DNA of 64,000 nucleotides from Priestia megaterium (GTDB lineage: Bacteria > Bacillota > Bacilli > Bacillales > Bacillaceae_H): the NCBI RefSeq assembly GCF_023824195.1, contig NZ_CP085442.1:4378001-4442000 (forward strand), given 5' to 3'. Below, one piece after another: positions 26,855 to 35,004 of this stretch. Every line of letters begins with the position of its first letter. Position 1 is the stretch's first letter. The notes under the pieces were generated by a model that saw nothing but the letters and a program-made list of their open reading frames with translations, did no database searches and had not been told where the DNA came from. A program made the translations under genes and the position numbers.

Positions 26855-27664
26855 TTAACCAAAACGACCTGTAATATAATCTTCTGTGCGTTTATCAGCT
26901 GGCATTGAGAAGATTTTATCTGTTTCTGCGTACTCTACCACTTCTCCATTTAAGAAAAATGCTGTTTTATCTGAAATACGTGCCGCTTGCTGCATATTAT
27001 GTGTAACAATAATAATGCTGAAGTCTTTCTTTAATTCTTGTACTAACTCTTCTACTTTTAATGTTGAAATTGGATCGAGTGCAGAAGTAGGCTCATCCAT
27101 TAAAATAACGTCGGGTTCAATAGCCAAGCAGCGAGCAATACAGATACGCTGCTGTTGTCCACCTGACAACCCATTCGCATTTTGATTCAAACGATCTTTA
27201 ACTTCGTCCCAAATAGCTGCTCCTCGTAAACTTTTTTCAACAATTTCATCTAGTTTTTTCTTGTTGCGAACGCCATGAATTCTTGGACCGTACGCAATAT
27301 TATCATAAATAGATTTTGGGAACGGATTTGGCTTTTGGAAAACCATTCCTACTTGCGTGCGCAGCTCTTCCACATGGTACGATTTATCAAAAATATTTTT
27401 CCCTCTATATTCAATTTCACCTGATGTACGGACAATTGGGGTCATTTCTACCATACGATTTAACGTTTTAATATATGTTGATTTTCCGCAGCCTGATGGA
27501 CCGATGATCGCGGTAACTTCGTTAGCATGAATGTCTAAATCAATATTTTTTAAGGCATGTGTGTTGCCATACCATAAATTCAAACCTTTTGTTTTATATA
27601 CAATTTCTTTTATTTGCGGAGTATTTACTTTTTCTTTGTTAGTCAATTCCATTGTTATTGCCAT
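26855..27664 (-). CDS. pstB: Phosphate ABC transporter ATP-binding protein PstB
   Basis: The ATPase of the high-affinity phosphate importer, 269 aa. Walker [10 protein letters not shown] (about 47-55), signature LSGGQQQR, Walker [13 protein letters not shown] and H-loop VTHNMQQ are all present, so it should be active. ATG 27664 follows GAAGGAGG. The permease genes pstC/pstA and the binding protein pstS are not beside it: upstream there is only a regulatory region, a repeat and pbpA. A PhoP-type promoter precedes it. Confidence 0.95.
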   Translation of the reverse strand: MAITMELTNKEKVNTPQIKEIVYKTKGLNLWYGNTHALKNIDLDIHANEVTAIIGPSGCGKSTYIKTLNRMVEMTPIVRTSGEIEYRGKNIFDKSYHVEELRTQVGMVFQKPNPFPKSIYDNIAYGPRIHGVRNKKKLDEIVEKSLRGAAIWDEVKDRLNQNANGLSGGQQQRICIARCLAIEPDVILMDEPTSALDPISTLKVEELVQELKKDFSIIIVTHNMQQAARISDKTAFFLNGEVVEYAETDKIFSMPADKRTEDYITGRFG

Positions 27665-27730
27665 TGGATAATCCTCCTTCATCGTCTTTAACCGTTTTGA
27701 GCACAATAAAAGTCTCTCTATGTCTATTTA

Positions 27731-27758
27731 ATATCTATTGTTTAATATCTATTGTTTA
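27731..27758. repeat. Exact 14-bp tandem duplication in the pstB leader
   Basis: ATATCTATTGTTTA is repeated twice head to tail, preceded by a degenerate third unit (27721-27730). It lies 67-94 bases upstream of pstB. Confidence 0.8.
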
Positions 27759-27837
27759 CTATCAGTGTAAATAAATACGAGAAGCCGAAACGCTTCCCCT
27801 TATTTTGATCATTTCTATTAATCCTTACACTTACAGA

Positions 27838-27888
27838 ATAATAGCCGACTATTAATTGTGTTTTAACTCAATGTAAAGCTTTTGTAAA
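27838..27888 (-). promoter_or_regulatory. PhoP box array and promoter of pstB-phoU
   Basis: Four hexamers on the minus strand, TTTACA, TTTACA, TTAAAA and TTAATA (27888 down to 27850), each separated by exactly 5 bases. This fits the PhoP consensus TT(A/C/T)A(C/T)A with 11-bp period. A -10 TATTAT follows at 27838-27843; the third hexamer occupies the -35 position. Confidence 0.82.
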
Positions 27889-27984
27889 CGAAGGTCTATC
27901 TGCGTGTTTTTTAGGTAAAAAACTAGTTCTTACGACCCTTAAATTCAATAAAAAACCATATATGTAAAGATTTTTAACAAAAAA

Positions 27985-28303
27985 AGAAGAGGTAGAGACA
28001 TAACTAAATTAATTTAATCTAAAGATGGGTAAATTGGATAAATAAGCTAGTATGAATCACTTTCGACACCGCTGTTGATTTCCATGCAAGCCTTCGCTTT
28101 CCGCGGGCGGCCGGTGAGCCTCCTCGTCGCTTCCACTTTTCCTGCAAGAGTCTTCGCCTTGCCCTCCAATCAACCGCTAGAAGCACCTACATGCACGAAA
28201 TCTACGTTCACCCTACCAATAAAAAAATCCGAACGAAGTTGATTCGTAATCAACTTCGTTCGGATCTTACTTCAACTAATATGCTTTTGTCTCAGCCTCT
28301 TCA
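27985..28303. repeat. Dispersed MITE-like repeat, copy B
   Basis: About 319 bp with imperfect inverted ends (AGAAGAGGTAGAGACATAA and the complement of TTTTGTCTCAGCCTCTT). It shares GCTGTTGATTT, ATGCAAG, CTTCGCTTTC, GCCTTGCCCTCCAATCAAC and the AAAAAAATCCGAACGA terminator block with copy A. Its right end runs into the pbpA stop codon. Confidence 0.8.
28221..28267 (-). terminator. Terminator of pbpA, within repeat copy B
   Basis: A perfect stem of about 18 bp (ATCCGAACGAAGTTGATT and its complement, 28227-28265) followed on the minus strand by T7. It is much longer than most terminators in the window. Confidence 0.9.
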
Positions 28304-30478
28304 ATTGGCGTCGTTTGCAATGACAGCCTGTTGATTCTCTTCTTGATCTTTTACTTCTTGTTCACCTTTTTTCTTTAAATCAAAATACGTATCGAGCGCA
28401 GAACGAGCAAGCTCTTTTGTAATGGTATTTGGTGCACTTGGCACAAATGCCGATGGTACCACGACAGCTACTGCAATTTCAGGATCATTTGCCGGAGCAA
28501 AGGCCACAAAGTTTGAATTATTAACTTTAATCGGATCCCCTCCGCTTGGGTTTTTCTCATAGGCTTGTGCCGTTCCTGATTTACCAGCAGGATTATAGTT
28601 CGCTGTATGGAAAGCTGCATACCCTGTACCGCCTTGTTCTTGCGTAACGCGTTTAAAACCATTTTGAACATCTTTAATGTATTCGTCTTTCATCGTGATA
28701 CGATTTAATACATCAGGTTCAAATGAATGCTGCGTACCGCCAATTTCATCGGTTTTAATCGTTGGTTTTCGGATTTCTTTTACTAGCTGCGGCTTGATGC
28801 GATAGCCTCCATTAGCTATTGCAGAAGTATATTGAACAAGCTGCAGCGGCGTGTACGTATCATACTGACCAATTCCTAAATCAAGCGCCGTACCTGGAAC
28901 ATCGCTTCCACCTTGGACACCTGTTGATTCGTTATCAAGGTCTATGCCTGTTGATACGCCTAAGCCGAACTGACTGTAGTAAGAACGCAGTTCGCTGAAT
29001 GTATCGGGTTTAATCGGTAAAGTCATATTTTTATGATACTGTAACCCAGCCATAGCCATTACCGTTTTAAACATAAATACGTTGGATGAATATTTTAACG
29101 CAGACGAATACGTTAAGGGTCCTAACCCTTCAGCCTCAGCTGATTTCTTAACCGGTGTTCCTTTAATTTTTAAAGGTTCATCAACGAACACTGTGCTTGG
29201 CTTAATAGCTCCTGAATCTAAGCCGGCTAAAACCGTTGCTCCTTTTACAACAGAGCCCATTGTATAAGATGTTGAAATATTTCCTAATGCAAAATCTTCT
29301 ATTTTAGGCGCTCCAGTCTTCTTATCAATGGTGTATTTTTTACCTGCCATTGTTAAGATTTCTCCTGTGTGAGGATCCATCATAATAACAAAAGCACGGT
29401 CTAAAAATTGCGTTCCTTTCATTTGCTTTTTGGCTAAAAGCTGATCCGTAATTTGTTTTTCTACCGCTTTTTGAAGCTCCATATCAATAGTTAAAACCAA
29501 ATCACTGCCGCGTTCACCTTTAGACACTTGAATTGTATCAAGGAGATTTCCTTTTTTATCTGTTACATATTGGACTTTTTCTTTTTGACCGCTGAGCTGA
29601 GCTTCGTATTGCTTCTCTAAATAGCTCGTCCCAACTTGGTCATTTCGGCTATAGCCTCTTGACAAGTAATACTGGACTTTATCTTTAGGCAATCCTTCGT
29701 TGGCAGATGATACATTTCCAAGCAAAGTACGAAGCGTACTGTTTTCTGGGTATGAGCGATCCCAATACGTTGTTGTATCAACACCTGGAAGTTCATCTAA
29801 GTGCTCACTTACAACGGCATACTCTTCATTTGTCACACCGCTCTTAACAATTTGGGGCGTGTTAGAATAACCTGCTTCCATTTGGCGCTTAATAGCGAGA
29901 ACTTCTAAATCACTCTTTAGACTTTCTAAATCTTTTTTAGAGATGCGGTCTAACTGACGTTGATACAGTTCGTCATCAGTCATTTCACCATCTTGAACTT
30001 TTTTGCGATCAGCTTGCGTAATTTTCTGTTCCGCTTCTTTTGGGTGAAGCATAATCCAATAATCCTTCATATCGCGTTCTGTAATTTTTACCACATTTTT
30101 AGCGTCTTTATTCTTTTTATTTTCTGGAATATCAATCACATTTGTGGTGTAAGGAACATCAATCATAGTGGCTAACTTTTTAGCGATGCGCAGCCTTTCT
30201 TCAGCTGTATTTCCTTGAAAACGAGTATATGTAATCGTATTTAAAGAGGTATTATCTACAATTACGCGGTTATAACGATCGTACATTTTCCCTCGAGGAA
30301 CAGGCGTACTGACTGTAACGTCCTGTGTTTTTTCGACTTCTCGTTCGTAATTCTCACCGTACACAATTTGAACAAGTCCCAACCGCAAAATTAATACGGA
30401 AAATAGGGCAAATACGGTCAAGAAAAGTAAGTTCACACGAAAAGGCACGTGACTTTTTCTTCTTTTTTTCTTTTTCAT
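28301..30478 (-). CDS. pbpA: Class B penicillin-binding protein (PBP2A type)
   Basis: A 725-aa transpeptidase for elongation of the lateral wall. One membrane helix (about 14-38), a dimerisation/pedestal domain, then the transpeptidase domain with SVVK (S409, K412), SSN (464-466) and GKSGTAQ (the KTG-type box, here KSG). ATG 30478 has a modest AGGTG site. In B. subtilis PbpA helps set cell shape during spore outgrowth. The stop codon coincides with the end of repeat copy B, so the last residues may have been set by that insertion. Confidence 0.92.
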   Translation of the reverse strand: MKKKKRRKSHVPFRVNLLFLTVFALFSVLILRLGLVQIVYGENYEREVEKTQDVTVSTPVPRGKMYDRYNRVIVDNTSLNTITYTRFQGNTAEERLRIAKKLATMIDVPYTTNVIDIPENKKNKDAKNVVKITERDMKDYWIMLHPKEAEQKITQADRKKVQDGEMTDDELYQRQLDRISKKDLESLKSDLEVLAIKRQMEAGYSNTPQIVKSGVTNEEYAVVSEHLDELPGVDTTTYWDRSYPENSTLRTLLGNVSSANEGLPKDKVQYYLSRGYSRNDQVGTSYLEKQYEAQLSGQKEKVQYVTDKKGNLLDTIQVSKGERGSDLVLTIDMELQKAVEKQITDQLLAKKQMKGTQFLDRAFVIMMDPHTGEILTMAGKKYTIDKKTGAPKIEDFALGNISTSYTMGSVVKGATVLAGLDSGAIKPSTVFVDEPLKIKGTPVKKSAEAEGLGPLTYSSALKYSSNVFMFKTVMAMAGLQYHKNMTLPIKPDTFSELRSYYSQFGLGVSTGIDLDNESTGVQGGSDVPGTALDLGIGQYDTYTPLQLVQYTSAIANGGYRIKPQLVKEIRKPTIKTDEIGGTQHSFEPDVLNRITMKDEYIKDVQNGFKRVTQEQGGTGYAAFHTANYNPAGKSGTAQAYEKNPSGGDPIKVNNSNFVAFAPANDPEIAVAVVVPSAFVPSAPNTITKELARSALDTYFDLKKKGEQEVKDQEENQQAVIANDAN

Positions 30479-30542
30479 ACCAACACCTACACTTTATAAA
30501 ACATATATACCATAACACCATAAAATCAGACATTTAGCAAAT

Positions 30543-30569
30543 AAATAGACACCTGGCAGGTGCCTATTT
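30543..30569. promoter_or_regulatory. 27-bp palindrome between yqgE and pbpA
   Basis: AAATAG-A-CACCTG-G-CAGGTG-C-CTATTT is symmetric apart from one mismatch pair. It could be the yqgE terminator (its U tract is weak) or an operator ahead of pbpA. Confidence 0.5.
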
Positions 30570-30639
30570 ACACAACGTATTTATTCTAAAAGAAAAGCGA
30601 GACATTTTCCATAGTACAAATGAAGGAGCTGACAATGCT

Positions 30640-31917
30640 CTAAGCTGGAGACTCTCCGTCTCCTTCATTTAATACTGGAGGAGTAACAGTCGTTTCTTTT
30701 TTGTGCAGAGGCTGTGAGATATGTCTCACGCAAAAATAAATGATCGTATGCCCTGCTCCAACAATAGCTAATAAAATGGGAATACTTTTTGCTTCATCAA
30801 AAAATAGTACAGCTATTAAAAATAAAGATATGGAAACGACGCGCCCAATATTCAGAAATACTTCTCTGACAACAATGTATTCAATTCTTTTTGAAACAAC
30901 GTCTTTTGCTCGTCCAATCACATCGTATGTTAGAGAAATGAATGGAACCAACAAAATAGGATAGGCAATGGCAATACAAACAGCATATATAATTAACTTT
31001 GGATACGATAAGTTAAAGATAAGCAAAAAGACTGCTCCATAGAGAAGGAGGCCCCCTGTGAAGATAAATCGAAGGCGATTTTTTTGCTTAATAAATCTTG
31101 AGGCAACATAGTATCCTACAAACGCAACCGCTGAATTCACCAGTCCATATGTTCCCAAAGCTAATTCACTTCCCGTCGTAATAAATACCATGACGGATAC
31201 AACAAAAATGAACGTACCTTCACGCAACCCTTGAAAGAAATGAGCCTGCAATATTCGATTCCAGTCTTTATTGACTTTTCGTTCAGCCCATACTTCTTTA
31301 AATTTGTATACTCCTTCCGCTGCGCGTCTCGTAATAAAAAAACTAAGCACAACGGCACCGATAAACAATAGCAAAGATACACCAAACACAATTTTATACC
31401 CAAGTGATTCATACAAAGCGGAAATAACGAAGCCCGCTCCTAAAGGACCAATCATCCCTGCAAATGAGTTTAAGATCCCTAAAAATCCGTTAAAAAAGTC
31501 TCTTGTATCAGGTTCTGTAATTTCAAAAGTTAGCACATTAAAAGCTAGCCAATAAAAGCCATATCCTATACCCAGCAGTCCACCAAGCAATACTAAATAC
31601 TCGGCTGCGTTAGCTCCACTGACTAATACAGCAATATAAAAAACAGCTAAAAAAGATACACCTAACCTTAAAACCACAACCCGGTCAATTCGTTTGGCCC
31701 ATTTACCTGCTAAAATAAACGTAAGCGGCTGAAGCACCACTACCGCTAAATTATAAATAGCGAGATCCGAAAATTCGCCTGATTGTTTCCACAGATAAAT
31801 GTTAACAAACGAATTGGAAATTGAAATAGCCAAGGCATAAAGACCGCCTATAATTAAAAGCAAAAGTAAATCTTTACTAACTTCTACATCTCCAACTACT
31901 TTTTTTAATAAAGGCAT
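30640..31917 (-). CDS. yqgE: MFS transporter YqgE
   Basis: A 425-aa major facilitator with 12 predicted membrane helices and a central basic loop (about residues 195-215). It sits directly upstream of pbpA as in B. subtilis. The substrate is unknown; the link to a cell-wall gene is only positional. ATG 31917 stands after AAAAGGAG with a somewhat long spacer. Confidence 0.85.
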   Translation of the reverse strand: MPLLKKVVGDVEVSKDLLLLLIIGGLYALAISISNSFVNIYLWKQSGEFSDLAIYNLAVVVLQPLTFILAGKWAKRIDRVVVLRLGVSFLAVFYIAVLVSGANAAEYLVLLGGLLGIGYGFYWLAFNVLTFEITEPDTRDFFNGFLGILNSFAGMIGPLGAGFVISALYESLGYKIVFGVSLLLFIGAVVLSFFITRRAAEGVYKFKEVWAERKVNKDWNRILQAHFFQGLREGTFIFVVSVMVFITTGSELALGTYGLVNSAVAFVGYYVASRFIKQKNRLRFIFTGGLLLYGAVFLLIFNLSYPKLIIYAVCIAIAYPILLVPFISLTYDVIGRAKDVVSKRIEYIVVREVFLNIGRVVSISLFLIAVLFFDEAKSIPILLAIVGAGHTIIYFCVRHISQPLHKKETTVTPPVLNEGDGESPA

Positions 31918-31992
31918 ATCAAAAAACTCCTTTTCTCTTCTACACCTAGTGTGTGAAAAAGAAAAGGAGATATGTAAAAGAATTGGAAAACA

Positions 31993-32026
31993 AAAAAACC
32001 AGTAAAGGTAATAATTACTTTACTGG
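31993..32026 (-). terminator. Terminator of sodA
   Basis: CCAGTAAAG pairs with CTTTACTGG around ten AT-rich bases, followed on the minus strand by T7. Confidence 0.85.
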
Positions 32027-32046
32027 CTCTTAAATACATCTTTAGC

Positions 32047-32655
32047 TTACTTTGCAGCGTCGTAACGCTTAGCAACTTCGTCCCATTTTACAACATTAAA
32101 GAATGCTGAAATGTAATCTGGACGGCGGTTTTGGTAATTTAAGTAGTAAGCATGCTCCCAAACGTCTAGACCAAGAATTGGCGTTTTGCCTTCCATTAAT
32201 GGGCTATCTTGGTTTGGTGTGCTTGTTACTTCTAATTCGCCGTTGTTTACAACTAACCAAGCCCAGCCAGAACCGAAGCGAGTTTTAGCTGCATTTGCAA
32301 ATTCTTCTTTGAATTGATCAAAGCTGCCGAATTTGCTAGCGATAGCGTCTGCTAATTCACCAGTTGGAGCACCCCCGCCGTTAGGGCAAAGGATTGTCCA
32401 AAATAATGAGTGGTTCGCATGACCGCCACCGTTATTGCGTACTGCTGTACGGATATCTTCAGGAACAGCATCTAAGTTTGAAATTAACTCTTCAATACTT
32501 TTACTTTCTAAATCCGCTTTGCCTTCAACAGCAGCGTTTAGGTTTGTAACATATGTGTTGTGATGTTTTGTGTGGTGAATATTCATTGTTTCTTTGTCGA
32601 TATGTGGTTCCAGTGCATCGTATGCATAAGGTAGTTCTGGTAATTTGTAAGCCAT
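32047..32655 (-). CDS. sodA: Superoxide dismutase [Mn]
   Basis: Converts superoxide to oxygen and hydrogen peroxide in the cytoplasm. The 202-aa protein has the N-terminal helical hairpin ([30 protein letters not shown]), the metal-site [11 protein letters not shown] block (about 75-85), and [18 protein letters not shown] with the last Asp and His ligands. The pattern fits the manganese form. ATG 32655 follows AGGAGG. A single gene. Confidence 0.95.
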   Translation of the reverse strand: MAYKLPELPYAYDALEPHIDKETMNIHHTKHHNTYVTNLNAAVEGKADLESKSIEELISNLDAVPEDIRTAVRNNGGGHANHSLFWTILCPNGGGAPTGELADAIASKFGSFDQFKEEFANAAKTRFGSGWAWLVVNNGELEVTSTPNQDSPLMEGKTPILGLDVWEHAYYLNYQNRRPDYISAFFNVVKWDEVAKRYDAAK

Positions 32656-32804
32656 GAATAATTCCTCCTTCAAAATATGTAAGCATTTTGGCGCAAAAGC
32701 ACCATATACGTTTAGATTAACAAATTTACCCTACTGTTTCAAATAAAAAGTACCTAATCCATGATTTATATTTACCTAATTCCCATTCGCTATTCTTTTA
32801 AACA

Positions 32805-32837
32805 TAAAAAAAGCTTCTTTTTCTCAAAAGAAGCTTT
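32805..32837 (-). terminator. Terminator of the tRNA cluster
   Basis: AAAGCTTCTTTT pairs with AAAAGAAGCTTT (32810-32837) and the minus-strand product ends in T7. It lies 16 bp beyond the tRNA-Ser gene. Confidence 0.88.
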
Positions 32838-32852
32838 GAATAGACAATAGTA

Positions 32853-32945
32853 TGGCGGAGGAAGAGGGATTCGAACCCCCGCGGGCTTTAACACCCCTGT
32901 CGGTTTTCAAGACCGATCCCTTCAGCCGGACTTGGGTATTCCTCC
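32853..32945 (-). tRNA. tRNA-Ser(UGA)
   Basis: A 93-nt type II tRNA with a long variable arm. The anticodon loop CTTGAAA gives UGA. Acceptor GGAGGAA pairs with TTCCTCC, and GCCA is encoded at the end. Last gene of the five-tRNA transcript. Confidence 0.95.
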
Positions 32946-32956
32946 AACCCTATAAA

Positions 32957-33033
32957 TGGTGGACCCTGCAGGACTCGAACCTGCGACCGGACGGTTATGA
33001 GCCGTCTGCTCTAACCAGCTGAGCTAAGGGTCC
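32957..33033 (-). tRNA. tRNA with CAU anticodon, probably tRNA-Ile2 (lysidine-modified)
   Basis: A 77-nt cloverleaf, acceptor GGACCCT/AGGGTCC, anticodon loop CTCATAA, CCA encoded. The body resembles the Bacillus isoleucine tRNA whose CAU is modified to lysidine-AU by TilS, and differs from the elongator Met tRNA also present here. The type is inferred from memory of the B. subtilis genes. Confidence 0.8.
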
Positions 33034-33036
33034 ACA

Positions 33037-33111
33037 TGGCTCCACAGGTAGGACTCGAACCTACGACCGATCGGTTAACAGCCGATTGCTCTACCACTGA
33101 GCTACTGTGGA
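33037..33111 (-). tRNA. tRNA-Asn(GUU), copy 1
   Basis: A 75-nt cloverleaf with acceptor TCCACAG/CTGTGGA, anticodon loop CTGTTAA (GUU) and encoded CCA. Identical over its full length to 33227-33301. Confidence 0.95.
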
Positions 33112-33151
33112 ACAATATGAATTATGTATGTCACAAACGTAAATTGGAAAA

Positions 33152-33225
33152 TAGCGGCGGAGGGGATCGAACCCCCGACCTCACGGGTATGAACCGTACG
33201 CTCTAGCCAGCTGAGCTACACCGCC
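33152..33225 (-). tRNA. tRNA-Met(CAU), elongator; CCA not encoded
   Basis: A cloverleaf starting GGCGGTGTAGCTCAG, anticodon loop TTCATAC, ending CCGCCGCTA. The next bases are TTTT, so CCA must be added after transcription, unlike the neighbouring tRNAs. The body matches Bacillus elongator tRNA-Met. Confidence 0.9.
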
Positions 33226-33226
33226 A

Positions 33227-33301
33227 TGGCTCCACAGGTAGGACTCGAACCTACGACCGATCGGTTAACAGCCGATTGCTCTACCACTGAGCTACTGTGG
33301 A
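33227..33301 (-). tRNA. tRNA-Asn(GUU), copy 2
   Basis: Identical to the copy at 33037-33111, with the same GUU anticodon and encoded CCA. First gene of the cluster in the direction of transcription. Confidence 0.95.
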
Positions 33302-33363
33302 ACAATATAACATTTACTAGCGACATTAAAAATTTAACATGTTTCTAGCCTAAAGTCAATATA

Positions 33364-33849
33364 TTATTTTAAAACAGCGTATAAAAAATAGGCAATCATC
33401 AGCAGTTGAATAAATCCTTTCGAGATAGCGCCACTAAAAAAGCCAATAACCGAACCTACTCCAATTTTTACTGCGTTGCTAATTGTGGTCCGATGAACAA
33501 TCAGTTCTCCTACAATCGCTCCGATAAACGGCCCTAAAATAATTCCAAATCCCGGAATGACAAACGGCCCCACCAGCAGTCCAACTGTACTTCCCCAAAC
33601 ACCTGCTTTAGTGCCTCCGAATTTTTTCACACCAATAATATTGGCTATATAGTCTGCTAAAAAAAGCGCTACAACTAACAACCCTTGTATCACCCAAAAT
33701 AACCAGCTATAGGAGCTAAAATCATAAAATAAACCGTATATAACAAATCCTAAAGCTACAAATAGCACGCTTGGGATGATGGGATAAACCAACCCAACAA
33801 ACGATACAACAAAGCTAATGATAATTAATGCCCAACATAAAATAGCCAT
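33364..33849 (-). CDS. yqgC: DUF456 family membrane protein YqgC
   Basis: A 161-aa protein, mostly hydrophobic with about five membrane segments and the glycine-rich GTKAGVWGSTVGLLVG and GPFIGAIVGEL repeats of DUF456. The function is unknown. ATG 33849 has an AGGTG site. Its neighbourhood (sodA, yqgB) is as in B. subtilis. Confidence 0.85.
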   Translation of the reverse strand: MAILCWALIIISFVVSFVGLVYPIIPSVLFVALGFVIYGLFYDFSSYSWLFWVIQGLLVVALFLADYIANIIGVKKFGGTKAGVWGSTVGLLVGPFVIPGFGIILGPFIGAIVGELIVHRTTISNAVKIGVGSVIGFFSGAISKGFIQLLMIAYFLYAVLK

Positions 33850-34206
33850 GCCCGCACCTATCCTTTTTATTATTACTATTTATCATACAATAACCACTCC
33901 TATAAAGAAAGACCTTGCACCACGAGACCTTCCTTTATTTTACTTTCGAATACGTCTTCAAATAACGATTTTCGAGTGTACCTCTGCAATATTAACAGCA
34001 CGGTCCTCAAGCTGCCCGTAATATCCCCAAAAACAATTACAGCAAAACCTGTACATATACGTCTATTTGAGCATAAGATGTGCTTTTGACAAAACGCTCC
34101 ATCGCATCATTGTAATTGGTAACGGTTTCTAAAATCTATTGTAAACCTTAAATTTTCGCTATAAAATAAGGTATAATCAGAATTTTTAATAAGAGGAGGC
34201 TTTATA

Positions 34207-34989
34207 ATGAGCATGCTGAAAAAGATGGCATGGAGTTTTACTTCCTTCAAAAAAATAAGGTCGCTTCGCTTTGAGCATACGAATAAAACAATTGGCTTTG
34301 TGCTGTTTTTAACATTTATTTCTTTGCTGCCTACATTTTTCTTTATGACTTTGACGATTGTAAACGGCTATCATATCGCTACTACAGATCTCCCGAAATC
34401 TGTTTCTTCTTTTTCTATTTCCAATTCACAGCTTACGTCAAGTCAACCTTTCACAAAAAAAGTAAACGGTACCGCTTTTATCTTAAACCCCTCACAGTCT
34501 ATTGAACGGTTTCATTCCCCTGCTCATGCAATTGGTTTTTTAAAGGATGGAATTTACATCACGACTAATTCACAAACACAAACGTATTCATATGAGTTGC
34601 TAAACTGGCATCATAAAGATAAAAATGAACTGTTAAACTTGCTACACGAACAAAAATTTTCTTTATACATACTTGTCCCTATCGCTATGCTTTTACTGTA
34701 CGTATTAACATCTGGACTAAACTTCCTTTCTATTACCTGCCTTGCTTATCTTGGAAAACTGATTGGACTCATTACTAAGAAGCAGCTTCCTTTCAAACAG
34801 CTATGGGCACTGAGCGCTTATAGTACAGTAGCCTTCACGCTGCTTTATACGCTTTTTGAAGCTTTTTCTTTGTCTCTAGCAACACATAGCTCTCTTTACT
34901 GGATAGGAACATTCTTCATTTACTTGTTACTTATCATCGGACTTCCTATAAGAAAAAATGTAAAGCCTAATAAAGCCTCATTCTCTTAA
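34207..34989 (+). CDS. yqgB: DUF1189 family membrane protein YqgB
   Basis: A 260-aa membrane protein with an N-terminal helix (about 29-52), an extracytoplasmic domain (about 53-155), and four C-terminal helices. This is the DUF1189/YqgB layout, function unknown. ATG 34207 follows GAGGAGG. A TATAAT at 34172-34177 (weak -35) probably serves as its promoter. It converges on the next MFS gene and shares a terminator. Confidence 0.82.
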   Translation: MSMLKKMAWSFTSFKKIRSLRFEHTNKTIGFVLFLTFISLLPTFFFMTLTIVNGYHIATTDLPKSVSSFSISNSQLTSSQPFTKKVNGTAFILNPSQSIERFHSPAHAIGFLKDGIYITTNSQTQTYSYELLNWHHKDKNELLNLLHEQKFSLYILVPIAMLLLYVLTSGLNFLSITCLAYLGKLIGLITKKQLPFKQLWALSAYSTVAFTLLYTLFEAFSLSLATHSSLYWIGTFFIYLLLIIGLPIRKNVKPNKASFS

Positions 34990-35004
34990 AGAGAACGAGG
35001 CTTT
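34974..35004. terminator. Bidirectional terminator between yqgB and an MFS gene
   Basis: GCCTC-A-TTCTCT pairs with AGAGAA-C-GAGGC around a short loop, with AAA and TTT flanks. Both stop codons touch the stem. Confidence 0.75.

Noticed and set aside
27778..27800. GAAGC/GCTTC hairpin in the pstB leader as an attenuator
   Set aside because: The stem is only 5-6 bp and lacks a U run; reported only as context for the rearranged pst locus.
33950..34080. Minus-strand stretch reading YGQLEDRAVNIAEVHSKIVI then stop, reminiscent of a gene tail
   Set aside because: Only about 20 residues, no upstream continuation in frame; may be a relic or chance. The rest of the 33850-34206 gap holds only the probable yqgB promoter.
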